Source: Gemmatimonas sp.
GTDB taxonomy: Bacteria > Gemmatimonadota > Gemmatimonadetes > Gemmatimonadales > Gemmatimonadaceae
Assembly: GCA_021154325.1 (NCBI GenBank)
Contig: JAJKIR010000023.1
Location: 1-34,229, forward strand
Length of the DNA: 34,229 bases
Direction of reading: 5' to 3'
Under the pieces are notes generated by a model, which saw nothing but the letters and a program-made list of their open reading frames with translations, was not told the origin of the DNA and did not search any database. Shown piece by piece: positions 16,299 to 25,500 of the stretch. The position numbers were made by a program, and so were the translations under genes. How positions within the stretch are numbered: position 1 is the stretch's first letter; every line of letters begins with the position of its first letter.

Positions 16299-16862
16299 AT
16301 GGCCTTGCCTCAATTGGTGACTTCCGGAGATCTGAAGACCGCCGCCAATACAGTGGATCCGTGGGACCTGTTCCTCGGCAATCCGCCGAGGGAGCGCTGG
16401 GAGCCGGTGCTGGTGTGGAGCGCGAGCCAGTTCCAGGATGAGAACTTGATGTTCCTGCTCGCGGCGAAGGAATACGCGCGCGCGCCGAACCAACGTAAGA
16501 TGGACTACATCTACAGGGAATTCATCGGGCGGGGGTCCGCGGCTCCCGCCGTGAGGGGGAACGCGAAGGCCGTCCGAGGCCTTCAGGCTCCGCGCGAGAT
16601 CAACATCGCGAGCGCCGCCCGCGAAACCACCTTCGAACGCGTAACGGGCGCCCGGACCCGATCGGGGCCTAACGGCTGTCGGCCCGATGCATTCGATGAT
16701 GCGGTCTGGGCCCTCGGCCAGCAGTTGAAGTTCGACATCAACGGGCGCTTCTGGAAATGCGCGAGCCAGGCGGCGGAAACGAAGTTTCGGATGAAGCCGG
16801 GACAGGCGATTGTGCTCGAGAAGGAGCTCAATGATCTCAAGCAGCTCGGCGCGCACTTCTAA
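16299..16862 (+). CDS. Small protein with an RGS (regulator of G-protein signalling)-like domain
   Basis: The product is 187 residues, with no signal peptide or membrane segment. Residues about 36-155 follow the RGS domain pattern in order: SQFQDENLMFLLAAKEYAR (44-61), KMDYIYREFI (67-76), APREINIASAARETTF (97-112), AFDDAVWAL (131-139) and FDINGRFWKCA (145-155). In animal RGS4 the Gα-contacting residues are Glu87, Asn88 and Asn128; the same positions here are Glu48, Asn49 and Asn102. An insert of about 20 residues (77-96) and a second at 116-130 widen the loops. Bacteria lack heterotrimeric G proteins, so the partner is unknown. The ATG is set by TGGAGGTC six bases upstream. The gene is alone on the plus strand between rpsF and ychF. 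The domain call is by eye. Confidence 0.75.
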   Translation: MALPQLVTSGDLKTAANTVDPWDLFLGNPPRERWEPVLVWSASQFQDENLMFLLAAKEYARAPNQRKMDYIYREFIGRGSAAPAVRGNAKAVRGLQAPREINIASAARETTFERVTGARTRSGPNGCRPDAFDDAVWALGQQLKFDINGRFWKCASQAAETKFRMKPGQAIVLEKELNDLKQLGAHF

Positions 16863-16892
16863 GGCTGGCGCGGCGTCGCCTGAGTTGGCATT

Positions 16893-17993
16893 TCACACAT
16901 TGAACCGGAAGAGCATGACGTCACCGTCCGAGACGACATACTCCTTCCCCTCGGCGCGCGCGACGCCCTTCTCGCGCGCGCCCTTCCAGCCGCCGTTCGC
17001 GACGAATTCAGGGTACGCGACCGTCTCGGCGCGAATGAAGCCCTTCTCGAAATCGGTGTGGATCACGCCCGCGGCGACAGGGGCGGTATCGCCGTGGTGG
17101 ATCGTCCACGCGCGCACCTCCTGCTCGCCGGCGGTGAAGTAGGTCTGGAGGCCGAGCAGGTGGTAGCCGGCACGAATGAGCCGGTCGAGTCCCGCCGACT
17201 CGATGCCTAATGAGGCGAGGAACTCGGCGCGCTCTTCGGGCGCGAGCTCCGCCAGCTCCGCCTCGATCTTCGCGGAGAAGGGAACGATCTCGGCGTGCTC
17301 GCCGCTGGCCCCGACGGCCTCTCGCAGCCGGCGCAGATGCGGCCCCTCGTCGCCGCTCAGCTCGTGGTCCGTGACGTTGGCGGCGTAGAGCACTGGCTTG
17401 GTGGTGAGCAGTGACAGCGGCTGAAGCGCGGCGAGCTGCTCCTTCGTGAGGCGTGCTTCCCAGAGGCCCCGGCCTTCGCGCAGGAAACTCAGCGCGTGCT
17501 CGAGAACGCCGAGCTCCGCTTTCGCCTCCTTGTCGCCGGTCTTCGCGGCGCGCTGGGTACGATCGAGCCGCTTCTCGACGACGGCGAGATCCGAGAGGGC
17601 GAGCTCAAACTCGATCACCTCGCGGTCCCGCACGGGGTCGACCGCGCCCATGACATGCACGACGTCGGGATCCTCGAAGCAGCGGACGACGTGCACGATC
17701 GCGTCGACCTCGCGAATGTTGGCGAGGAACTTGTTCCCGAGCCCTTCGCCCTCCGCGGCTCCCTTCACGAGCCCCGCGATGTCGACGAACTGCACGACCG
17801 CGGGTACGACTTTCTTCGGCTGCACGATGTCGGCGAGCTGGCGCAGGCGCTCGTCAGGCACCTCGACCATGCCGACGTTAGGCTCCACGGTACAGAAGGG
17901 ATAATTCGCCGCCTCCGCCTTGGCGGCGGTGAGGGCGTTGAAGAGAGTGGACTTGCCAACGTTAGGCAGGCCAACGATGCCGAGCTTGAGCAT
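16893..17993 (-). CDS. ychF: Redox-regulated ribosome-binding ATPase YchF
   Basis: YchF is an Obg-family P-loop protein that prefers ATP and binds ribosomes. The 366-residue product begins [20 protein letters not shown], which includes the G1 motif, followed by [19 protein letters not shown]3 [20 protein letters not shown], and NVTD in place of the usual G4 NKxD, as in YchF. The C-terminal TGS domain has [25 protein letters not shown] and [13 protein letters not shown]. The ATG at 17993 fits the family N terminus; the frame is open a little farther upstream without a match. It carries two CGTTAGGC octamers near its start. Confidence 0.97.
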   Translation of the reverse strand: MLKLGIVGLPNVGKSTLFNALTAAKAEAANYPFCTVEPNVGMVEVPDERLRQLADIVQPKKVVPAVVQFVDIAGLVKGAAEGEGLGNKFLANIREVDAIVHVVRCFEDPDVVHVMGAVDPVRDREVIEFELALSDLAVVEKRLDRTQRAAKTGDKEAKAELGVLEHALSFLREGRGLWEARLTKEQLAALQPLSLLTTKPVLYAANVTDHELSGDEGPHLRRLREAVGASGEHAEIVPFSAKIEAELAELAPEERAEFLASLGIESAGLDRLIRAGYHLLGLQTYFTAGEQEVRAWTIHHGDTAPVAAGVIHTDFEKGFIRAETVAYPEFVANGGWKGAREKGVARAEGKEYVVSDGDVMLFRFNV

Positions 17994-18076
17994 GAAAGAA
18001 TAGAGATGCGAGTTGCAAAGAATTGGTCGTGCACAGGCACCGCAAACGTGCACACTGGCGATTTCGGGCAGACACC

Positions 18077-18265
18077 GTGCAGGACTTCAGGAAGCTTAAA
18101 GTGTGGCGAAAGGCGTTCAGGCTGGTGATCGACTTCGAACGCACGATTTCCAACGGACCGCGTTGGAGATTCCCTGGAATGAAGGGACCTACGCTACTAA
18201 TAGATGAGATCAGGCGAATGCTCTGGTCGCTCGCGGCATCTGTGAGACGGAAGTATCCACGATGA
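18077..18265 (+). pseudogene. Decayed four-helix-bundle (S23/avd-type) gene
   Basis: From a GTG at 18077 the frame reads VQDFRKLKVWRKAFRLVIDF, which matches the first helix of the four-helix-bundle family (FRxLKVWQKA). Later LLIDEIRRMLWSLAASV resembles the QxRRAxxSIxxNIAEG helix, but the region between is changed and the frame ends after 62 residues, about half the usual 115-125. I read it as a broken gene. Intact relatives occur as free-standing genes, in 23S rRNA intervening sequences and beside diversity-generating retroelements; none of those contexts is present here. The palindrome at 18280 begins 15 bases after its stop. Confidence 0.55.
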
Positions 18266-18279
18266 TGTTCGGCGGGAAT

Positions 18280-18395
18280 GCAAAGGCACAGCGAGAGCCG
18301 TCAGTGCAAAAGTGGGGTGTTTGAACTGACGAGATGCACCACTTCCCACTCGCGACCGGCCACTTCTGAACTGACGGCTCTCGCTGTGCCTTCGC
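18280..18395. repeat. REPIN-like palindromic element, 36-bp arms
   Basis: The arms 18280-18315 and 18360-18395 are reverse complements over 36 bases with about four mismatches; both contain CTGACGGCTCTCGCTGTGCC on one strand. The 44-base centre can pair in part (AGTGG with CCACT). The right half also contains 7-bp-spaced words (CACTTCC, CACTCGC, GACCGGC, CACTTCT, GAACTGA). It fills the space between the decayed four-helix-bundle gene and the 3' end of pth. Confidence 0.75.
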
Positions 18396-18420
18396 TTTCG
18401 CTCGTGGCAGCATCGGGCGG

Positions 18421-18999
18421 TCAGGAACCCTTGCCATTGAAGCGGTTCATCACCGGCTCTATTCCCTCTGTGAGCCACGCCTCGATGCCTTCCCTGAACG
18501 TCGGCATCAACTCCTCCACCACTTTTGCATCCGCCTTTCCAAAATCGCTCAACACGTAATCCGCCAGATCGCCGCGGTTCCGGCCTGGAGGCGGGCCGAT
18601 GCCGATGCGGAGGCGGGCGTAGTCCTGATGTCCGAGTGCGCCCTCGATGCTCTTCAGGCCATTGTGGCCCGCCGAGCTGCCCCGGGCGCGGAAGCGGAAC
18701 GCGCCTAACGGCAGCGCCGCCTCGTCGACCACGACGAGCAGATCGTGCTGCGGCGACCAGCCCGAGCGACGCAGGTATGGCCGCAGCGCGGCGCCGCTGA
18801 GGTTCATGTAAGTCTGCGGCTTCACGAGCCGAACGTTCGCCGGGCCGACGTGACCGCTGAGGACGCGGGCGTCACCGTCGCGTCGCCAGCCCTCGAGACG
18901 CCAAACGTCGGCGAGGCGGTCGAGGACCCACCAGCCGACGTTGTGACGCGTGCGCTCGTACTCCTTCCCTGGATTCCCGAGGCCGACGATGACTTTCAC
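18421..18999 (-). CDS. pth: Peptidyl-tRNA hydrolase
   Basis: Pth frees tRNA from peptidyl-tRNAs dropped by the ribosome. The 192-residue product begins VKVIVGLGNPGKEYERTRHN, which includes the catalytic histidine, followed by LVKPQTYMNLSG and LLVVVDEAALPLGAFRFRAR with the catalytic aspartate, then GSSAGHNGLKSI. The GTG at 18999 is chosen because it gives the standard N terminus and has GAGGAGG just upstream. The frame is open for 18 more codons to an ATG at 19053, which would add a basic extension. It follows rplY closely, as in many bacteria. Confidence 0.96.
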   Translation of the reverse strand: MKVIVGLGNPGKEYERTRHNVGWWVLDRLADVWRLEGWRRDGDARVLSGHVGPANVRLVKPQTYMNLSGAALRPYLRRSGWSPQHDLLVVVDEAALPLGAFRFRARGSSAGHNGLKSIEGALGHQDYARLRIGIGPPPGRNRGDLADYVLSDFGKADAKVVEELMPTFREGIEAWLTEGIEPVMNRFNGKGS

Positions 19000-19064
19000 C
19001 GGCCCCTCCTCGACCTTGCGACGGGAAAAAAGACGGGCGAGCGCGCGGAGCATGGCGTGAAGTC

Positions 19065-19724
19065 TTACGACTCCTCGCCGCCCTCCTCGTCGCCTTCCTT
19101 CGTCTTGCGGATGAGCTCCGGCTCGGCCGCAGCCTCGACCACCGCCACACCGGCGACCGGCGTCTCCGACGCACGCGGCGCGGACACCGTGCAGACCGTC
19201 GCATCCGGATCGTCGAGGACCTCGACGCCGGCGGGAATGTTCAACTCGCGCACGTGAATCGAATGTCCGATCACAAGCGGCGTGACATCGACGTCCACGT
19301 GGTTCGGGATGTTCGACGGATCGACGCGGATCTCGAGCTCGTGCATGACCTGGTCGAGGATACCACCACCGCGCACGCCTTCCGACGAGCCGATGAAGAC
19401 GAGCGGGATGCTCACCGTCACCTTCTCACCCGCCACCAGCTCCTGAAAATCGACGTGCAGGATCGAGCGCTTTACCGGGTGCCGCTGGATCTCGCGGATG
19501 AGTGTCCGTGCGGTGCGGCCGTCGATCGAGAGCTCGATGACGGTGCTCGCCGCGGCGACGCGGTCGAGGAGCCGCTCGAGCTCGCGCGTGTCGATGGCGA
19601 GCGACTGCGGCTCGCGGCTGTGCCCGTAGATGATCGCGGGCACCTGCCCGCTCTGCCGCAGCTTCCGCGCGACGCCGGTGCCGCGCTCGGTGCGCGGATT
19701 CGCATTCAGATTTGCCGTTGCCAT
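19065..19724 (-). CDS. rplY: 50S ribosomal protein L25 (general stress protein Ctc form)
   Basis: L25 binds 5S rRNA. The 219-residue product is the long Ctc form: an N-terminal 5S-binding domain (ARKLRQSGQVPAIIYGHSRE, SILHVDFQEL) and a C-terminal beta domain (GVRGGGILDQVMHELEIRVD, IPNHVDVDVTPLVIGHSIHV), ending in an acidic tail. It lies between prs and pth. The leader upstream (19725-19854) has a small hairpin GGAAGG/CCTTCC but no clear signal that I can name. Confidence 0.96.
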   Translation of the reverse strand: MATANLNANPRTERGTGVARKLRQSGQVPAIIYGHSREPQSLAIDTRELERLLDRVAAASTVIELSIDGRTARTLIREIQRHPVKRSILHVDFQELVAGEKVTVSIPLVFIGSSEGVRGGGILDQVMHELEIRVDPSNIPNHVDVDVTPLVIGHSIHVRELNIPAGVEVLDDPDATVCTVSAPRASETPVAGVAVVEAAAEPELIRKTKEGDEEGGEES

Positions 19725-19854
19725 TGTGCAATTACCAAAGTTCGAAACTCACTCGTGAGCAGCGAGGGGTACATGACCGGTTGCTACTCTCGGAAGGCTG
19801 CGTCCTTCCTACCATACCGGTGTCGCGCACGAGTCACGCGACAAACCACGAAAT

Positions 19855-20808
19855 CTAATCGAATAAGCTGCTGACGGATTGCTCGGAGTGCGTGAAGCGG
19901 ATCGCCTTCGAGAGCAGCTCGCCCACCGACAGCACATGCAGCGTCGAGAAGCAGCGCTCGGGCGGAATGGCGATCGTGTCCGTCACGGCCACCTCCGTGA
20001 TCGATGACTCGCAGAGCCGCTTCTTCGCCGGGCCCGACAGCAGCGCGTGCGTCGCGCAGCAATAAATGTCGCGAGCGCCGAGCTCCTTGAGCGCGCGCGA
20101 CGCCTCGGACACCGTGCCCGCCGTGTCGATCATGTCGTCGACGAGAATGCAATCGTGCCCTTCCACTTCACCGACGACGTTCACGACCTCCGACACGTTC
20201 GGGGCCGGCCGCCGCTTGTCGATGATCGCGAGGGAAGCGTTGAGCCGCTTCGCAAAGCCGCGCGCCATCTTCGCCGAGCCCACATCGGGCGCGACCACCA
20301 CCGGATCGCTGAGCTGCTTGCGTCGATAGTGGTTCACGAACACCGGCATCGCATACAGGTGATCGACCGGAATGTCGAAGAAGCCTTGAAGTTGATGCTG
20401 GTGAAAATCGATCCCGAGTACCCGGTCGGCGCCCGCGGACACGATCATGTTCGCCATCAGCTTGGCCCCGATCGGAACGCGTGGCTGGTCCTTCCGATCC
20501 TGTCGCGCATACCCGTAATAGGGCATGACGCACGTGATCCGTGCCGCCGATGCGCGCCGCGCAGCGTCGATGAGCAGCAGCAGCTCCAGGACGTTCTCCG
20601 CTGGTGGATTCGTCGGCTGAACGATGAAGATGTCCAAGCCCCGAACGTTCTCGTCGATGCGAACGGAGATCTCGCCATCCGCGAATTGGCCAAGGCTGAC
20701 CTTTCCGATCTCCACGCCAAGGTGAGTGGCGATCGTCTCGGCAAGGGCGCGATTGGCCGAGCCGGACAGCAGCTTGAGGCCGTGACTCGGAACCGCTAGT
20801 CCGTCCAT
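19855..20808 (-). CDS. prs: Ribose-phosphate pyrophosphokinase
   Basis: Prs makes PRPP from ribose 5-phosphate and ATP for nucleotide, histidine and tryptophan synthesis. The 317-residue product has full length and motifs: LGQFADGEISVRIDENVRG, ITCVMPYYGYARQDRKD, the metal site GIDFHQHQLQGFFDIPVD, VVAPDVGSAKMARGFA, the flexible-loop basic run IIDKRRP, and the PRPP loop CILVDDMIDTAGT. The ATG at 20808 has only a weak ribosome site. tRNA-Gln lies about 100 bases upstream on the same strand and may share its transcript. Confidence 0.97.
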   Translation of the reverse strand: MDGLAVPSHGLKLLSGSANRALAETIATHLGVEIGKVSLGQFADGEISVRIDENVRGLDIFIVQPTNPPAENVLELLLLIDAARRASAARITCVMPYYGYARQDRKDQPRVPIGAKLMANMIVSAGADRVLGIDFHQHQLQGFFDIPVDHLYAMPVFVNHYRRKQLSDPVVVAPDVGSAKMARGFAKRLNASLAIIDKRRPAPNVSEVVNVVGEVEGHDCILVDDMIDTAGTVSEASRALKELGARDIYCCATHALLSGPAKKRLCESSITEVAVTDTIAIPPERCFSTLHVLSVGELLSKAIRFTHSEQSVSSLFD

Positions 20809-20913
20809 GGACTGTACAGGGTGCTGATTGGAAGTTTGACGCTGAACAGGGAGCGCGCACGGCGTGCGCGCGACTCCAGATAAGACCGCAATTCATGCGC
20901 TTCGCGCATCAAT

Positions 20914-20983
20914 TGCCCCGCGTGGATTCGAACCACGATTCTGCGGTCCAAAGCCGCATGTCCTGCCATTGGACGACGGGGCA
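20914..20983 (-). tRNA. tRNA-Gln (anticodon TTG)
   Basis: The minus strand folds as a full cloverleaf: acceptor TGCCCCG/CGGGGCA, D stem GTCC/GGAC, anticodon stem TGCGG/CCGCA with loop CTTTGGA, and T stem CGTGG/CCACG with loop TTCGAAT. The anticodon TTG (20949-20951 on plus) reads glutamine codons. The 3' CCA is not encoded. Confidence 0.96.
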
Positions 20984-20999
20984 GACGTCCGGAGCAGTG

Positions 21000-21029
21000 G
21001 AAATAAACCGGTGGGGGGAGCGGGGTCAA
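21000..21029 (-). promoter_or_regulatory. Candidate promoter for tRNA-Gln and prs
   Basis: On the minus strand TTGACC (21024-21029) and TATTTC (21000-21005) stand 18 bases apart, and the -10 box ends 16 bases before the tRNA. The -35 box is close to consensus and the -10 box is weak. Confidence 0.35.
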
Positions 21030-21075
21030 ATTATTCCGTTGCAACCCTCATCTGAAAGCCAGGGTGACACCGGGC

Positions 21076-22485
21076 TCACTGCAGCCAACCACCAGAAAAT
21101 CCGGCGCGCTGGAGGCCGAGCTTTATGTAGGGACTCTGCTTCATCAGCCGCCAGATGAGACCAGTGCGGTAGTTCTCGATCATGGCGAGGATCGGCCCCT
21201 GATCGATGCCGAGGTAGTCGGTATCGAACCACGCGACGCTGTCGACGACGCGGCCCTGGGTGACGCGGGCGCGGGCGTCGCGATACGTCGGATTGAACGC
21301 GTCGAGAAAGCCGTACTGCCCGAACAACGGATCCCCGTAGCGGCTGCGCAGCTCCTTGAGGGCCGGCACCGCGATCTCGGGAGCAAAGGGCGCCGAGGCG
21401 CCGACAGCGGTAGGCGCGATGGTGCCATCGTCGCGCACCTCGTTGGCGGCCGCACCGCGGGCCCAGTAGGTGTGAAATTCCCGCGTCTGGCTGGCGATGG
21501 CGAACGAGGTGTCCATCGGACCGTCGGAGGCGGTGAGGCCCCACACGTTCGCGCCGTAATCGCGAAACTTGCCCGGATTGTCGATTGCGTAGGCGCGCTG
21601 CGCGATGGTCGCGCGGCGGGAGTTCTCGAAGTAGTCGATGCCGCGGCCTCGCATGTACGCGTCCTGGATGCCGCGGAAGTCGATCCACAACTGTGAATAC
21701 TGGTGGCCGAAGAGCGGGGCGAAGTTGACATGCTCCTGGCCGTAGTAGCCTCGCCACTCGTACGTCGACGTCCAGGCCGTCCACGCCGCGGCTGGAATGG
21801 GGTGCGTCGAGGAGCCTAACGCGAGCACGTAGAGGATCATCCCCTCGTCGTAGCCGCGCCAGTCGGACGGAATGAAGCCTGATTCGGGATGCCATCCCAT
21901 GCTGACGAGCGGCGCGTTCGGCGACGCCCAGGTCCAGTCGACGCGCGAGTAAAGCGAATCGGCGAGCGCGCGGATGGCGGTTTCGTCGGGATTAGCGTTC
22001 GTGAAATACTCGCGGCAGGTGAGGACGCCGGCGAGGAGGAGCGAGGTGTCTATAGTGGAGAGCTCGACGGCCTGGAACCGGAGGCCGGTGTCCATGTCGA
22101 GGAAGTGATAGAAGAATCCCTTGTAGCTGGTGACGCCAGTTGGCGTCGCGCCCTCGGGTGCGTGGTAGAGGAAGTCGAGCGTTGTGCGCACGCGCGCCGC
22201 CGCGTCTGGGCGCGACACGTAGCCGCGCTCGACGCCGATGACGTAGGCGGTCAACCCGAAGCCGATCGCGGCCACGGAAGAGAATGACTTGGTCGGCCAG
22301 CGGTCGGGGACGAGGCCGTTTTTTGGGTTGGTCGTCTCCCAGAACCAGCGGAAGGTGCGGGTTTCGATGGTGTCGAGGAACGGATCGGCGCGGAAGTCGG
22401 GTGTGGGTCCCGCGACAGCTGTCGTCGCGCCGTTGTTGCAGGCGGCCACGATGACGCAAATCAGCAGCGCGAAAGTGCGCGACAT
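21076..22485 (-). CDS. Glucoamylase-like lipoprotein (PF10091 / GH144 type)
   Basis: The 469-residue product starts with a lipoprotein signal (MSRTFALLICVIVAAC, cysteine at 16) and has one catalytic region. Landmarks of the family appear in order: TFRWFWETTNPKNGLVPDRW, AAIGFGLTAYVIGVERGYVS, GFFYHFLDMDTG, VELSTIDTSLLLAGVL, DEGMILYVLALGS, FGHQYSQLWIDFRGIQD, YGANVWGLTASDGP, DDGTIAPTA, YGFLDAFN and GIDQGPILAMIEN. Characterised GH144 members are endo-beta-1,2-glucanases, so a beta-glucan substrate is likely but not shown. The ATG at 22485 fits the lipoprotein signal. The gene lies downstream of a TonB-dependent receptor on the same strand, with a terminator between them. Together they look like a small glycan-use locus. 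Confidence 0.88.
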   Translation of the reverse strand: MSRTFALLICVIVAACNNGATTAVAGPTPDFRADPFLDTIETRTFRWFWETTNPKNGLVPDRWPTKSFSSVAAIGFGLTAYVIGVERGYVSRPDAAARVRTTLDFLYHAPEGATPTGVTSYKGFFYHFLDMDTGLRFQAVELSTIDTSLLLAGVLTCREYFTNANPDETAIRALADSLYSRVDWTWASPNAPLVSMGWHPESGFIPSDWRGYDEGMILYVLALGSSTHPIPAAAWTAWTSTYEWRGYYGQEHVNFAPLFGHQYSQLWIDFRGIQDAYMRGRGIDYFENSRRATIAQRAYAIDNPGKFRDYGANVWGLTASDGPMDTSFAIASQTREFHTYWARGAAANEVRDDGTIAPTAVGASAPFAPEIAVPALKELRSRYGDPLFGQYGFLDAFNPTYRDARARVTQGRVVDSVAWFDTDYLGIDQGPILAMIENYRTGLIWRLMKQSPYIKLGLQRAGFSGGWLQ

Positions 22486-22499
22486 GAAGCGATAAGTGA

Positions 22500-22547
22500 A
22501 TGAAAAGGCGACGGCCGGCTGCATGACGATGCATGCAGCCGGCCGTC
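22500..22547 (-). terminator. Rho-independent terminator after the TonB receptor gene
   Basis: GACGGCCGGCTGCATG and CATGCAGCCGGCCGTC form a perfect 16-bp stem with a 6-base loop (22510-22547). On the minus strand GCCTTTTCATT follows. It separates the receptor gene from the GH144 gene, so the latter needs read-through or its own promoter. Confidence 0.8.
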
Positions 22548-22580
22548 GTGTCACTAATGGTGCAGGTACACGATTATCGC

Positions 22581-25500
22581 TTACCGGCCACCGAGACGCG
22601 GCCCGAAGTCGTACGCGACACCGATCTGGAGGCGCCGCGGGTCCGAGACCGTACAGTTTGCGAGCCCGTAGCCAGTCGACGGAGTGAATTGGCCGGCGGC
22701 GTCGAACGAGCCGGCAAAGTCGTTGAAGCACCCGAGGTTTCTAAAATTATAAACATTGAACAGATCGGCCGTGACGCCGAGGTGGTTTCCGCCGACGTCG
22801 ACGAAATCCTTGCGCAGGCGCAGATCCAGATTGCGGTACGCAAAAGCGTTCGGGATGATGAACGTCTGACCGGGCTGGCGGCCCTGATTGAAGTTGACGA
22901 CAAAGCCTTGCGGCGTCCCGAAATTCTTGTTGAACGGCGCCCCGCTGGAAAGCGTGGCGAGTCCGCTGAACTGAATGCCCCAGAAATGCGGAATGTCAGT
23001 GATGAAGTTTGCGACGACGCGATGACGTTGGTCGTCCGCGATAGGATGCCGGCCATTCAATCGCACCTGCGGGAACGAGAACAAATCGTTCCCCTCCTGC
23101 TCAGCCTTCGCGATGTTCCACGTAACGCCTGCACCCCAGCCGATGTTGCGCATGCTACGGCGATACGGGCGGTCGAGCGTGAGAGCGACGCCGCTGTACC
23201 AGGTGCGCACATCGTTGTTGCCGACCAACACGTTGGCGTAGGTTCGGTTGGCGTTTCCTCCCACGCGGTGCTCGAGACAGCAGTTGGCATTCTGGCCCGG
23301 AACATAGGTCACGTCGGCCCATTCGAAGCTGAATCCGTTGAAGCTGCGAATGTTCTGATAAGTCGCGGAGGCATTGAACGTCCCGAAGTCATGCCGCACG
23401 CCAAAGCTCCACTGATTGGAATGTGGCGGCTTGAGGTCGTTGGGGATGAGAAAGACCTCCTGCGCCGGCGCCGTGCCATTGTTGATGACGTTCAGCAGCC
23501 CTTGACGGCTGAAATACGATGCGTTCCACGGAATCTGACCCGCACCCGTGCCGAAATTGAAGACGTAATCGGGATGCTGTCGGCGGTACTGCTCGTCGAT
23601 CGTGTAGTTGAACGGCAAGCGGTCATAGTAGATGCCCCAGCCGCCGAAGACGCTCGTCATCGCGTTTTGATCGATCGCGTACGAGAAGCCCACGCGCGGC
23701 TGAAAGGCCCCGTAGAACGGCTTGCGCTGCGAGCCGTTCGTGAAATAGCGATTCGGATCGATCGGCACGAAGCTCTGGCCAGAGTTGACGAACGCGCTGA
23801 TCGAGTCCCGGAGGGCCGGCGGCGTGACGTAATCCCGATTGTACATGTTCGACTCGTAATCCCATCGGACGCCGAGATTCAGGGTCAAGCGCTCCGTCGG
23901 GCTCCAGTCATCCTGCATGTACAAACCAACCTGGGTGTTGTTGCTCGCCACCGTCGGATTGCCGATCCCGATTCGCGCAGAGATCGGAGTGCTGAAGTTG
24001 TTGCTCGGATCGAACGTGAAGATCGGGTTCTCGTTGAGCTGCTTGTTCAGATTGTAGTTGTCGAAATCGACGTTGAAGCCGAGCTTCGGAACGTGGGAGC
24101 CGGAGGCATGGCGCGTGTTAAGCGTGTAGTCATCGCGGATCGAAAAACGCTTTTGCTTCAGGTCTTGAGCCGCCGCCTGTCCACCGATGGTCCCGATGCC
24201 GTTATAGACCTGCCGCGGAGTGTTGAAATCGAACGGGTCCGTGGTCCAGTTATACCACTGATAGCTGAGCAGGGCTTCGTTCGTGCCGAACGAGCCGTAG
24301 TATGAATGCTTCAAGCGACCCGTCACGACATTGCTCTTGAAGGTTTCGCCCGCCGATGGGCCGACGTCGGCTCCGGTGAACTGATTCCCGAAGCCGCGCT
24401 TCTCATTTTCAAGACGGGCGTCGCCCGAAAGCTCCAAGAGGGACTTGTCCGACTGGTTGTAGCTGAGCTTTCCAAAGATCAGGTGCGACCGGAACGGTGC
24501 GTCGGCGGTTGCGCCGTTCACGGGCGCGATGGCTGCCGGCCAGATCGCGGGCGCGCCGAAGAGGCGGGTGACACCTTGACGATTCTGAAGATTGCCCTCA
24601 TACGACCCGAAGATGAACAGCTTGTCACGGACGATGGGGCCACCCGCGCTCACGCCCGCCAGGGTGCGATTGTAGTTCGCGCGCTGAAAGCAGGGCGTGC
24701 CGTTCGCGGAGGGCGGTGTGCTTTTGGCTAGGCACACGTTTTTCGTCGGGATCTGAAAGGAGTCGAGCGCCACCAGTGATTCATTCTGGTACTCGGCGAA
24801 TGCGCTGCCGCGCCAGTCGTTCGTCCCTGACTGGGTAACCGCGGTGATGATTGCGCTCGATGCCTTTTGATACTCCGCTTTGAAGTTGCTGGTCGAAACC
24901 CGGAACTCCTGAACGGCGTTGCGCGGAAACGGGTTGCCGCGACTGGCATCCTGGCCCGAAACGCCCCCCGTGATGATGTCGTTCTTGTAGCTCGCACCGT
25001 CAATGAAGACGTTGATCTGTTCCGGGGGCTGAGCGCCCGACGCGAACGACTTGCTCGAGCCGTCGATGCGATCCGGTGTGACTCGGACGCCCGGCGCGAG
25101 CTGAGCGAGATCGAGAATGTTGCGGCTCGACGACGGCAGATCCTGGATCTGAGCCTGCGTCACGTTCGTCGCGACCTCGGAAGTCTTCGTCTCGAATGGC
25201 GCGGTCGCGACGACCTGAACACTGGTGAGTTGCGCAGCCGCGGCTGTGAGATCGAAGTTTGCGTCCAACGTCTGACCGATCTGCACCGTGATGCTGCGTG
25301 TTTGCGGCTGGAAGCCGATGCGCCGCGCCTCCAGGGTGTACGCTCCGGGTCGCAAGCCGGCAAGACTGTAAAAGCCTTCGGCGTTAGCCGTTGCGGCGCG
25401 CGTAATGCCCATCTCGGCGTTCCGAGCCGTTACTTGGCCATTCGCGACGGGCGCGCCACCCTCGCCGCGCAGATAGCCGCGCACATTCCCGGTCGTAGTC

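Noticed and set aside
18197..18478. Open frame of 93 codons on minus over the palindrome
   Set aside because: It reads through the inverted repeat and into pth in another frame; there is no ribosome site and no family pattern.
22533..24305. Long open frame of 590 codons on plus
   Set aside because: It is antisense to the TonB receptor gene, which has clear domains; the frame is a by-product of high GC and shows no family motifs.
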